Positions 8,222-17,188 of a stretch of DNA of 64,000 nucleotides are shown here, piece by piece. Under the pieces are notes generated by a model that saw only the letters and a list, made by a program, of their open reading frames with translations, was not told the origin of the DNA and ran no database searches. The stretch comes from Methylococcaceae bacterium (lineage in GTDB: Bacteria > Pseudomonadota > Gammaproteobacteria > Methylococcales > Methylomonadaceae), in the NCBI GenBank assembly GCA_030693065.1, contig JAUYBL010000013.1, forward strand, positions 1 to 64,000, in the 5' to 3' direction. The number at the start of each line of letters is the position of its first letter. Position 1 is the stretch's first letter. Made by a program: the position numbers and the translations under genes.

Positions 8222-9271
8222 ATGAGCGGTCAAACTATATTGGTAACAGGTGGTGCAGGCTATATCGGCAGTCATGCCTGCGTTGAATTGTTGGATGCTG
8301 GTTTTAACGTTGTGGTGATTGATAATCTTGCTAACAGCAAAATTGAATCCTTAAATAGGGTGCGGCAAATTACCGGTAAAGAGGTGACTTTTTATCAAGG
8401 CGATATTCGTGCTAAACAAGTCTTAACAGAGTTGTTTAGAAAGCATGAAATCAGTACGGTAATTCATTTTGCTGGACTGAAAGCGGTGGGCGAATCTTGC
8501 GAGCAACCACTCAATTATTACCACAATAATGTCTACGGCACCTTAGTATTGCTGGAAGCAATGCGCGAGGCGAATGTTAAACAGTTGGTTTTTAGTTCAT
8601 CTGCCACAGTGTATGGCGAATCAGATTCCGCCCAATATTCGGAACATTTTCCTCTGGGTCCAATCAATCCTTATGGTCGATCCAAGGCCATGATTGAAGA
8701 TATATTAAGAGATTTATCGACGGCAGATAGCATTACCAAGTCAGCATCACCATGGAAAATTGCTTTATTACGCTATTTCAACCCCATCGGCGCCCATGAA
8801 AGCGGCTTGATCGGTGAAGATCCCAATGGCATTCCTAACAATTTAATGCCTTATGTGTCGCAAGTTGCCATTGGTAAGCTGCAACAGTTGTCGGTGTTTG
8901 GTGATGATTATCCTACTCGAGACGGTACCGGTATTCGCGATTACATACATGTCGTTGATTTGGTAAAAGGACATATCAAAGCCATTGCCGCGCTAACAGG
9001 CGAAGGCTTCCAGCAGGGTGGTTGTAAAGCTTACAACTTAGGGGTCGGTAGAGGTTGTAGCGTATTGGAAATTATCAACACTTTTGAAAAAGTCACCGGT
9101 CACAAGGTGCCTTATAAAATTTCGCCTAGACGAGCTGGAGATTTAGCAGAATGCTACGCAAATCCTGAGCTGGCCTTGAAGGAGATACACTGGCAGGCGG
9201 AAAAAACCTTAGATGATATGGTTGCCGATGCTTGGCGTTGGCAGAGTAAAAACCCTGGCGGCTATGCCTAG
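8222..9271 (+). CDS. galE: UDP-glucose 4-epimerase
   Basis: Interconverts UDP-glucose and UDP-galactose, supplying surface polysaccharide synthesis. 349 residues, an extended SDR. The NAD-binding GGAGYIGSH is at residues 10-18, a SSSATVYG segment carries the catalytic Ser/Thr, and YGRSK gives Tyr151 and Lys155. ATG 8222 gives the expected N-terminus; a TTG at 8207 would overlap ybeX by eight bases. It probably continues the preceding operon and leads into the polysaccharide block. Confidence 0.93.
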   Translation: MSGQTILVTGGAGYIGSHACVELLDAGFNVVVIDNLANSKIESLNRVRQITGKEVTFYQGDIRAKQVLTELFRKHEISTVIHFAGLKAVGESCEQPLNYYHNNVYGTLVLLEAMREANVKQLVFSSSATVYGESDSAQYSEHFPLGPINPYGRSKAMIEDILRDLSTADSITKSASPWKIALLRYFNPIGAHESGLIGEDPNGIPNNLMPYVSQVAIGKLQQLSVFGDDYPTRDGTGIRDYIHVVDLVKGHIKAIAALTGEGFQQGGCKAYNLGVGRGCSVLEIINTFEKVTGHKVPYKISPRRAGDLAECYANPELALKEIHWQAEKTLDDMVADAWRWQSKNPGGYA

Positions 9272-9362
9272 TTCCTGCCTTCAAATACGTGTGATTTAAA
9301 TCATTCGATAAAGCTTCCTGCAAACGCTTTAAATCAGCGGTGTTTTTCAATCTGGAATAACA

Positions 9363-12300
9363 ATGACAAAACATTTCCCCCCGGCTGCATTGTTATATTG
9401 TCTGTTTGTTATCTACGGTAGTCTGGTCCCATTGGACTACAAGCCCATGCCTCTTGATGAGGCAATTAATCAGTTTACGCATATTCGGTTTCTTAGCTTG
9501 GGTATGGCCTCCCGGGCCGACTGGGTAGCTAATATCTTGCTTTACATTCCCTTGGCATTTTTGTCTTTAGGTAGTTTTAGTCGTCTCAATCATCCTGTTG
9601 CCCGCAGCTTTGCAACATTATTTGTCCTGTGCTTTTGTTTGGCACTCGCTGTTGCCATTGAATTTACCCAGCTATTTTTTCCACCTCGAACTGTATCAGT
9701 TAATGATTTAATTGCTGAAACACTAGGTACACTTTTGGGTGTCGGGCTTTGGCATGGTTTTGGTCGGTATTTGATGAAATTATATCAACGCATGATGTCG
9801 GGCGGCTTTTTGTCGATTAATGCCGCCATTACTTTCTATGTGTTGATTTATCTAGCTTTAAGCTTTTTTCCTTATGATTTCGTTACAGGGCAAGCTGAGT
9901 TGGAAGTAAAGCTTGCTACAAGTAATGATGCGTTGATTTTGTCAATGGAGGCATGCGCCGAAGATATGCCTCGGTGTTTAGTGAAATTATTGGTCGAAGT
10001 GCTGGTGTTAATTCCACTTGGTGGACTAATAGCGCTACATCCATATTTCCCTCACAAATTGCTTACCGCTGCATTAACGGGGTTCTTTTTAGGATTTTTC
10101 ATCGAAATTGTGCAGCTTTTTATGGTCTCAGGGGTTGCGCAGGGCATCTCGGTATTCACCCGTATGCTAGGCGTGATGGCGGGCACCCTGCTGTGGCAGT
10201 TTTTGAGCAAGCAACATTTTGCTGACTGGGTGAGTCGTATTAGGCCGACCCTGCTGCTATCGTTACTGCCTTATATTGCGTTGGTGCTCATTGTTAACGG
10301 CTTTACTCATGGAGAGTGGCTGACCGTTGATCAGGCCCTAGCAAAATTGGCAGAGACAAATTTTCTTCCGCTCTACTACTTTTACTACACCACTGAAACA
10401 GTGGCGTTGGTCAGTTTATTAAGCAATATCGGAACGTATCTGCCGATTGGTTTAATTTATTGGGCGTGGTCTTTAACAACCGATTCAACAAAAAAAATAC
10501 ATTGGTTTTGGGTCGGTTTAACAGCTGCATTTTTGGCGGTCATTTTGGAAGCAGGTAAGCTTTTTCTCGCGGACAAACATCCAGATCCTACTGATATATT
10601 TATTGCATTCGCGGCCGCAGTTGGTAGCTATTTGTTTATGCGGCGACTAATGCGGGGACCAAGTCAGCAGGCGCATGTTGAGGCTGAGATGGCTGAATCT
10701 TACGTTGAACTACCGCCGCTTAACCGCAAAATTTCTTATGAAATTGACCCAAAAGGCAGAGTATTTGCAATCGGATTGATAGCCATTATTGCTGATGCAT
10801 TGGTGACTTATCCTGTTGGCGCAATATGGCTGGCCGGATTTTTTTGCGTTTATAGCTATCTGTTATGGCGCTTTCCTATGGCTTGGCTAATTGCTATCCC
10901 CGCGCTGTTACCCATATTAGATTTTGCCCCATGGACAGGTAGATTCTTTTTCGATGAATTTGATTTGTTGGTGTTGACAACCTTAGCTGTTTATTTCTGG
11001 CGTATGCCTAAACAATTGGCAACGCCTTTATTTACTAATTCCACTCGCTTAGTGTTGTGGGCATTTATTTTTGTTTTTACGATTAGTTTGTTGAGGGGGT
11101 TACTGCCATTAGCGCCGATAGATGCCAATACCTTTACCAGTTATTACAGTAACTACAACAGCCTACGCGTTGCAAAAGGTGTGGTGTGGGCGTTGTTGCT
11201 ATTGCCGTTGTTAAGGCGTGCGATTCAAGATTATCCGCAAGCCAAAAACTATTTTGTCTATGGCGTGCTGGCAGGGCTTAGCGGTGTTATTGGCATCTCA
11301 ATATTGGAAAGAATTTTGTTTCCTGGATTAATTAATTTTGCCACCGATTATCGCATCACTGCTTTGTTTTCCAGTATGCATACAGGTGGTGGGCATATAG
11401 ACGCTTATCTTGCTTTGGTTTTACCCTTCATTACGCTATTGATGTTTGAGTCATCGCTGATAATAAATATTATGGGTGGGTTCTTCTTAATTGCTGGGAT
11501 TTATACGCTACTCATAACTTTTTCCCGAGGAGCTTATCTGGCCTTTGTCGTCTCTATCTTTGTGTTGATTATTGGCTTAATCATTAATTTTAAACGCAGA
11601 CAAGGCGGAATTGCCGGAAAGATTATTGTGCCAGCGCTGTTACTAATTATTGTACCGATAGTTTCTATGCCGATTGTGCAAGGTGATTTATGGCAGCAAA
11701 GATTAAGTTCCATCAGCAAGGACATGCAAACGCGCATCACGCATTGGCAAGAGATCTTGCAATTGCGTGATGACACAATCGCTACGGATCTGTTTGGCAT
11801 GGGCTTGGGAAGTTATCCCCGAACTTATTACTTAATGACCATCGCTGATAAGCCATTGGCAACGTATCAAATAGAAACCGAGCGTGATAATAATTACCTA
11901 AAGCTTAGTGCCGGCGGTTCTCTTTATCTAGGGCAATATATTCAACTTACACCACACACGCAGTACACATTGGTCGCCGACTTACGTAGTGATTTTGATA
12001 GCGTATCTGTTAGTGTCCCGATCTGTGAGAAATCTTTGTTATATTCATTTCGATGTATTGGCAATGTGTTAACAAACAAGTCCATACCCGGACGCTGGGA
12101 AAATATTAAACAGACTATTGATAGTGGCGAGTTAACAGAAGATGGGCGTCTGAGCTGGCGGCCCGTTCAGCTGGCATTGGTGAATGCCAATAAAAAAAGG
12201 TCGGTTGATGTTGATAACATCAAATTGCTGGACACATCAGGTCACAACCTTCTTGCCAATGGCGATTTTAGTCAAGGTAGCGACTTTTGGTTTTTTATTA

Positions 12301-12593
12301 CCGATGATCATCAGTCCGGTAATGTTGATAACTTGTGGGTGCAGCTACTATTTGATCAAGGTTGGTTGGGGATAATTACTTTTTTACTGCTAACTATTAA
12401 GGCAGTGGTCACGCTCTGTAAAACACTTTCTGCCGATAGTCTTGCAGTCGTTTTATTAGCATCTTTAACTGGATTTTTTACCGTAGGATTGGTTGCTAGC
12501 CCTTTTGATGCGCCTAGGCTAAGCCTATTGTTTTTCCTTATAGTTTTTCTTGCAGTGCGGGAATTACCCAGACAGGCCCCGTTAAGACCTTAG
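9363..12593 (+). CDS. Giant VanZ x3 / O-antigen ligase-like membrane protein with inserted beta domain
   Basis: 1076 residues, mostly membrane. Three successive VanZ-like modules are visible at about 1-135 (VANILLYIPLAFLSLG, then IEFTQLFFPPRTVSVNDL), 145-280 (VLIPLGGLIALHPYFP, then IEIVQLFMVSG) and 300-430 (NIGTYLPIGLIYWAW, then DPTDIFIAFAAAVGS). From about 460 it becomes an O-antigen ligase/Wzy-type protein: many TM helices and a TFSRGAYLAF segment near residue 720. The large periplasmic loop between GMGLGSYP (from 812) and VDNLWVQLLFDQGWLG (from 988) contains ~165 extra residues that look beta-rich, with ANGDFSQGSDFW near the end, like a CBM4/9-type module. The likely role is polymerising or attaching a surface polysaccharide; the substrate is unknown. 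Confidence 0.75.
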   Translation: MTKHFPPAALLYCLFVIYGSLVPLDYKPMPLDEAINQFTHIRFLSLGMASRADWVANILLYIPLAFLSLGSFSRLNHPVARSFATLFVLCFCLALAVAIEFTQLFFPPRTVSVNDLIAETLGTLLGVGLWHGFGRYLMKLYQRMMSGGFLSINAAITFYVLIYLALSFFPYDFVTGQAELEVKLATSNDALILSMEACAEDMPRCLVKLLVEVLVLIPLGGLIALHPYFPHKLLTAALTGFFLGFFIEIVQLFMVSGVAQGISVFTRMLGVMAGTLLWQFLSKQHFADWVSRIRPTLLLSLLPYIALVLIVNGFTHGEWLTVDQALAKLAETNFLPLYYFYYTTETVALVSLLSNIGTYLPIGLIYWAWSLTTDSTKKIHWFWVGLTAAFLAVILEAGKLFLADKHPDPTDIFIAFAAAVGSYLFMRRLMRGPSQQAHVEAEMAESYVELPPLNRKISYEIDPKGRVFAIGLIAIIADALVTYPVGAIWLAGFFCVYSYLLWRFPMAWLIAIPALLPILDFAPWTGRFFFDEFDLLVLTTLAVYFWRMPKQLATPLFTNSTRLVLWAFIFVFTISLLRGLLPLAPIDANTFTSYYSNYNSLRVAKGVVWALLLLPLLRRAIQDYPQAKNYFVYGVLAGLSGVIGISILERILFPGLINFATDYRITALFSSMHTGGGHIDAYLALVLPFITLLMFESSLIINIMGGFFLIAGIYTLLITFSRGAYLAFVVSIFVLIIGLIINFKRRQGGIAGKIIVPALLLIIVPIVSMPIVQGDLWQQRLSSISKDMQTRITHWQEILQLRDDTIATDLFGMGLGSYPRTYYLMTIADKPLATYQIETERDNNYLKLSAGGSLYLGQYIQLTPHTQYTLVADLRSDFDSVSVSVPICEKSLLYSFRCIGNVLTNKSIPGRWENIKQTIDSGELTEDGRLSWRPVQLALVNANKKRSVDVDNIKLLDTSGHNLLANGDFSQGSDFWFFITDDHQSGNVDNLWVQLLFDQGWLGIITFLLLTIKAVVTLCKTLSADSLAVVLLASLTGFFTVGLVASPFDAPRLSLLFFLIVFLAVRELPRQAPLRP

Positions 12594-12597
12594 GGAG

Positions 12598-12708
12598 CCT
12601 CGAAAAACCCATTCCGTTCATGGTTAGACAAACTCTCCACGAACGGAAGTCATTGATTTATATAATGCCGTTCGCACTGAGTTTATCGAAGTGCAGGGTT
12701 TTTCGAGG
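12598..12708. repeat. 111-bp intergenic element with 13-bp inverted termini
   Basis: CCTCGAAAAACCC at 12598-12610 is mirrored exactly by GGGTTTTTCGAGG at 12696-12708. Inside are a hairpin with arms 12612-12619 and 12641-12648 and a smaller one (GCACT/AGTGC, from 12674). The internal text is of the common proteobacterial CCGTTC...GACAA..CTC...GAACGG intergenic repeat type. It may also act as a transcription stop between the two genes. Confidence 0.75.
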
Positions 12709-12849
12709 TACCACTTAGTGTGCTGGTATCGTAGTAGTTTATATTCAAGAAAGTTAAAATGTGGATGGCAAAATTACTGCTAGTATTATCGAAGCATACA
12801 ACAACTGATATGTTTACTATGAAAGCAGTGTAAAGGACGAGGTAAGTCA

Positions 12850-13659
12850 ATGAGTATGGGAAACAGTCAAAAATGTCGGTTTTTTTTCAATCAATACACA
12901 AGAATTTCTGCAATTGCCTTTTGTCTTATTAGCTTCGAAGAAAATGTTAATGCCCAAGTTACGCTTGCCGATACCGTAGAAAAAGTAAAACCCAGTGTTG
13001 TTGGTATTGGTACATTTATGCCTAAACGCAGTCCGCGTGCATTATTTCTTGGGACTGGTTTTGTTGTTGGCAATGGCGAAGTGGTGGTTACCAATGCGCA
13101 TGTTATTCCTGAGGCTTTAGATAGGGACCACCTGGAAGAGCTGGCAATATTTTATCGAAATGGCACAGATGAAAAAATTGTTACCGCGACAGAAATTGCA
13201 GTGGACAAAGAGCATGATTTGGCAGTGCTGAAATTATCCGAAGGGCGTTTACCGCCTTTCAAATTGGGTAATGTCTCTTCGGTAAGAGAAGGCCAGCTCT
13301 ACGCTTTTACCGGGTATCCCATCGGGATGGTATTAGGGCTTCATCCCGTGACGCATAGAGGGATTATTTCAGCTATTACTCCAGTTGCCATCCCCTTGAT
13401 TAGGACTGATAAGCTCAACGAGAAGTTACTAAAACGCTTGCAGGATCCTTATCCGGTATTTCAATTGGATGCTACCGCTTATCCTGGTAACAGCGGTAGT
13501 CCATTGTACGATACTGAATCAGGCGAGGTTATTGGTGTTATTAACAAAGTATTTATACAAGAAAGTAAAGAAACAGCGATAACTAAACCAAGCGGCATTA
13601 CTTATGCTATTCCTGTTAATCATGTGGAAAAAATGTTACGTGATAAAAAATTATATTGA
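12850..13659 (+). CDS. Exported trypsin-like serine protease in polysaccharide cluster
   Basis: 269 residues. The signal-like N-terminus is atypical (about 20 polar/basic residues before a hydrophobic stretch); cleavage after NVNA near residue 35 is likely, so the enzyme should be periplasmic. The catalytic triad is complete: His84 (TNAHV), Asp123 (KEHDLAVLK) and Ser215 (GNSGSPL). There is no PDZ domain, unlike DegP/DegQ. It lies between a polymerase/ligase-like gene and a sugar transferase, so a role in maturing or controlling the export machinery is plausible; that is inference. Confidence 0.88.
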   Translation: MSMGNSQKCRFFFNQYTRISAIAFCLISFEENVNAQVTLADTVEKVKPSVVGIGTFMPKRSPRALFLGTGFVVGNGEVVVTNAHVIPEALDRDHLEELAIFYRNGTDEKIVTATEIAVDKEHDLAVLKLSEGRLPPFKLGNVSSVREGQLYAFTGYPIGMVLGLHPVTHRGIISAITPVAIPLIRTDKLNEKLLKRLQDPYPVFQLDATAYPGNSGSPLYDTESGEVIGVINKVFIQESKETAITKPSGITYAIPVNHVEKMLRDKKLY

Positions 13660-13711
13660 GATATTAAACAGCCAAATTTCATTGGTTGAGTTATAAACGC
13701 AGAGAAATAAT

Positions 13712-15100
13712 ATGATACGTATTTTCCGACACTATATATCAAGAGCCTATTTATGGCTGGTATTCATTGAGTTTATTATTTTTTTTGCAGCTATGTATTT
13801 TGGCAGCAACGTTCGGTTTTTAGCCGCTGAATCCTGGTATACACAACAGGACATGCTGATAGCAAGTGCTGTATTTTCAGTGGTACTGACACTAACTTGC
13901 TCAGGATTAGGCTTATATAGAAGAACATTGAGTTGGGAAGATTACAATTTATTAGCTAGAACATTTGTCAGTTTTTTACTGACGCTATTTGTAATTGTTA
14001 GTATTTATTATTTTCTACCTACTTTTCTTATAGGCAGAAGTGTATTGCTTTATGCAATTGGTTTTGCATTTACCGGTTTGATGTTGACCCGATTTTTGTT
14101 TTACCGATTAGTTAATATTGAAAATTTAAAAAAGAGAGTGTTAATAATAGGTGGAGGAAAAAAAGCTCACAGTCTTATTTCATTGAATGAATCCTTCATT
14201 TATAAAGGTTTTACTATTGCCGGATTTATTGTATTGCCAGATGAAGAATCTATGATTGAGGATCACCTAACAATTCCTTTAACTAATAAGCTAAGTGATA
14301 TTGTTGAGCAACATCGGATTGATGAAATTGTTATTGCTCTGGACGACAAGCGTCGGGGCATGCCTGTTGATGACTTGCTGGATTGCAAAATGTCCGGAAC
14401 GACCATCATGGATACAATTACTTTTTATGAGCGTGAAAAAGGGATTATTTCGCTGGAAGACGTTTATCCCAGCTGGCTGCTATTTTGTGATGGCTTTGCA
14501 CAAGGTGGTTTTAGAGCGCTGGAGAAAAGAGTTTTTGATGTTATTTCCAGTCTGATATTACTGATGGTGGCTTGGCCATTTATGGTATTAACGGCGCTGG
14601 CTATATGGATAGAAAGTGGCTTTAAGGATCCAGTGTTATATCGGCAAGTACGCGTCGGAGAGGGTAATAAGCGTTTTGATGTACTGAAATTCAGAAGTAT
14701 GCGTACTGATGCGGAAAAAAACGGCGCGCAATGGGCACAGCAACAAGATAATCGAATCACTCGCGTGGGCAGCATTATCCGAAAATGCCGAATTGATGAA
14801 TTGCCTCAGATTTTCAATGTGATCAAGGGTGAAATGAGTTTTGTCGGTCCTCGTCCTGAACGCCCTGAGTTCGTTAAAGGGTTTGACGAAAGAATTCCTT
14901 ATTATCGTGAGCGGCATCGCGTTAAGCCTGGTATTACCGGCTGGGCGCAATTATGCCATCCCTATGGCGCTGATGAACTCGATACTATTCAAAAGCTGCA
15001 ATATGACTTGTATTACGTAAAAAATTACAGCATTTTTCTCGACTTATCAATTATGTTGCATACGATGGAAGTAGTGCTATGGGGGAAAGGGGCGCGGTGA
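13712..15100 (+). CDS. Undecaprenyl-phosphate sugar transferase, XrtA/PEP-CTERM-associated type
   Basis: A 462-residue polyprenyl glycosylphosphotransferase that starts the repeat unit by moving a sugar-1-phosphate to undecaprenyl phosphate. Four or five N-terminal TM helices (to ~130), a Rossmann-like domain (RVLIIGGGKKA near 145) and the C-terminal bacterial transferase domain from ~275. The latter has KRVFDVISS, VLKFRSMRTDAE, IDELPQIFNVIKGEMSFVGP and the basic RPERPEF segment. The C-terminus (KLQYDLYYVKN...VVLWGKGAR) is typical of the exosortase-system subfamily TIGR03013. No exosortase or PEP-CTERM protein is in the window. It overlaps the next gene. Confidence 0.9.
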   Translation: MIRIFRHYISRAYLWLVFIEFIIFFAAMYFGSNVRFLAAESWYTQQDMLIASAVFSVVLTLTCSGLGLYRRTLSWEDYNLLARTFVSFLLTLFVIVSIYYFLPTFLIGRSVLLYAIGFAFTGLMLTRFLFYRLVNIENLKKRVLIIGGGKKAHSLISLNESFIYKGFTIAGFIVLPDEESMIEDHLTIPLTNKLSDIVEQHRIDEIVIALDDKRRGMPVDDLLDCKMSGTTIMDTITFYEREKGIISLEDVYPSWLLFCDGFAQGGFRALEKRVFDVISSLILLMVAWPFMVLTALAIWIESGFKDPVLYRQVRVGEGNKRFDVLKFRSMRTDAEKNGAQWAQQQDNRITRVGSIIRKCRIDELPQIFNVIKGEMSFVGPRPERPEFVKGFDERIPYYRERHRVKPGITGWAQLCHPYGADELDTIQKLQYDLYYVKNYSIFLDLSIMLHTMEVVLWGKGAR

Positions 15101-17118
15101 TTGAGGTAACAAAATGGAAGCTACTAAGGCACCCTGCAGATTTAATATGGCGCTACCGTCGATTAGCAACTGTTATCCTAGCAGTAGTTATTATTCAAAT
15201 ATTTGAGCTGACGTTATTAAATTATAAGTACGACATATTTAGTGGCGGATTTTTACAGCCCTTCGCTTACAAAACTTTTGTTGAACGTGTGTGTTTTATA
15301 GTCGTGTCCTTATGCTTTGATTTATCACTGTTTGGAATGATTGCTAGTTTTTGGTTTTTTATCGCGGATAGATTAAATAAATATGGTTTAACGATATATT
15401 ATAATTTTACTGCGGTTGTTGTTTTGTTGGTAGGTATGTTTCTGGCCTTGAAATTTAAGGTTTTATCGTATTTCAGCGATACTGTTAATTTACAAATTAT
15501 CAAGAATCTTGGTGGTGGTAGCCTAATGGAGGCCTTAGTTTATGCCAGTAAAGAAATTTCCTTATTTATCGCTATCGCTATCGTATGTGTAATTGCATTA
15601 GTTGTTATTATAAAAAATATAAAAAGTCATAAAATTATTATTAGGCTTTCAGAAATAGATATACAGCATAGCGCTTATTCAAAGATATTTATTTTTTTTA
15701 TTATTGCCACACCTGTTATCACTTATTTTGTTTCAAATGACGACTTTTTAAGATATGGTCTGGAGAAGAAATTATCTTATAAACTAATTAGTAATGGTTT
15801 AGATAAATTGTCAGATATTGATTTTGATGGATATGGCAGTTTTAATTATCCAAAAGATAAAGCGGTTTGGAATGCGGCAATATATCCAGGTGCATTGGAT
15901 ATTCCTAATAATGGTGTGGATGAAGATGGCTTTTTAGGCGATGCGATTGAACCTAAGCCACAGTCAGATAGATTTTCTGAGATACCAAAAAAATCGGGTA
16001 AGCACATTATTTTGATTGTGCTGGAAAGTGCCCGGGCAGATTTATTAAATCAACAACTTAATGGGCAATATGTTGCACCTGCTATTCGCAATTTGGCTAT
16101 CCATGGCGTTTCAGTAAAGCATGCGTATAGTCATACCGGTTATACCACAACATCTATAAAGGCTATTTTTAACCGAGGCTTGGTAAGTGATCCTACTAAA
16201 ACTTATTTGATAAATTTTCTGCAATCGGTGGGGTATCAGGCGTCGATTGTTTCCGGTCAGGACGAATCCTTTGGGGATGTTGCGACCGAAGTCGGTATGA
16301 AAAATAACGATGTCTATTACTTTGATGCCCGCACTGCAATTGAAGATCGGGTGTTTCCAAGTAAAGAACAAGGTAGTTTAAGGCTTAGCGAGGAGCGTGT
16401 TGTTGCACAGTTTCAAACTCGTCTAAGCCAGTTAGATTTCAGTTTGCCGCAGTTCGTCTATCTCAATTTCCAAGCGGCTCATTTTCCTTATACCCATCCC
16501 AAGATGGCAAAAAACCTGGTTGATGATTTGATTCCACGGTCAGAAATTAACATGGATAATCGAGACTGGGTGGCAAGAACATATTGGAACGCGATAGCCA
16601 GCGCAGACTGGGCGGTTGGGCAAGTTGTCGAAGCACTAAAAGCCAAAAACCTATTTGAACAAACTACTATTGTTATTTTGGGTGACCATGGTGAGTCTTT
16701 ATTTGACGATGGTTTTCTAGGGCATGGGCACGCCATAAACGATACGCAAACACAAATTCCTTTAATTAGTAATGACCCTAATATTGTTGTTGAAGAACCC
16801 ATGGGGCAGGTTGATGTTGCCGAGCTTGTGGTCCGTTCAGCGTTGGGATTACCCAATCAATGGAAAAACAAAGATAAGGTAGTATTTCAGTTGGTAGGCT
16901 CATTATCACAGCCCACGTTAATTGCTCACGTTAAGCAGGATGGTGTCCGCACCTTGTTTGATTTTAGGTCTGAAAGTGTTTTTTTCAGTGACTTAAATAG
17001 GTGGCAACCTTACGGTGAAGCAATTGTTGATGTGGCGCACAAAGATCGGGTTATCAATCTGCTAAGGGAGTGGGAGGCGTTACGTTGGCAGGAATATCAA
17101 AACACTAAAGGCAGATGA
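15079..17118 (+). CDS. Membrane sulfatase-family (LTA synthase-like) transferase with acidic metal-binding motif
   Basis: 679 residues: five predicted TM helices in the first ~225 residues, then a periplasmic alkaline-phosphatase-fold domain. The metal-site motifs are Glu316 (VLESARAD), a Thr cluster at 356-358 (GYTTTSIKAIF) that should hold the nucleophile, and GDHGES at 535-540 followed by GHGHAIND. Between the membrane and catalytic parts lies an acidic segment, DIDFDGYGS (from Asp246) ... YPGALDIPNNGVDEDGF, resembling a MopE/EF-hand-like metal-binding motif without cysteines. The family moves phospho-alcohols or hydrolyses sulfates on surface glycans. The start could also be GTG 15097, giving a GTGA overlap. 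It is translationally coupled to the sugar transferase. Confidence 0.82.
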   Translation: MGERGAVIEVTKWKLLRHPADLIWRYRRLATVILAVVIIQIFELTLLNYKYDIFSGGFLQPFAYKTFVERVCFIVVSLCFDLSLFGMIASFWFFIADRLNKYGLTIYYNFTAVVVLLVGMFLALKFKVLSYFSDTVNLQIIKNLGGGSLMEALVYASKEISLFIAIAIVCVIALVVIIKNIKSHKIIIRLSEIDIQHSAYSKIFIFFIIATPVITYFVSNDDFLRYGLEKKLSYKLISNGLDKLSDIDFDGYGSFNYPKDKAVWNAAIYPGALDIPNNGVDEDGFLGDAIEPKPQSDRFSEIPKKSGKHIILIVLESARADLLNQQLNGQYVAPAIRNLAIHGVSVKHAYSHTGYTTTSIKAIFNRGLVSDPTKTYLINFLQSVGYQASIVSGQDESFGDVATEVGMKNNDVYYFDARTAIEDRVFPSKEQGSLRLSEERVVAQFQTRLSQLDFSLPQFVYLNFQAAHFPYTHPKMAKNLVDDLIPRSEINMDNRDWVARTYWNAIASADWAVGQVVEALKAKNLFEQTTIVILGDHGESLFDDGFLGHGHAINDTQTQIPLISNDPNIVVEEPMGQVDVAELVVRSALGLPNQWKNKDKVVFQLVGSLSQPTLIAHVKQDGVRTLFDFRSESVFFSDLNRWQPYGEAIVDVAHKDRVINLLREWEALRWQEYQNTKGR

Positions 17119-17188
17119 AAAGCTTTTTGACATATTTTCATGATAAATTGGTGTTATCGATCCCATCAGACAACAGGAAGGTCCATTA

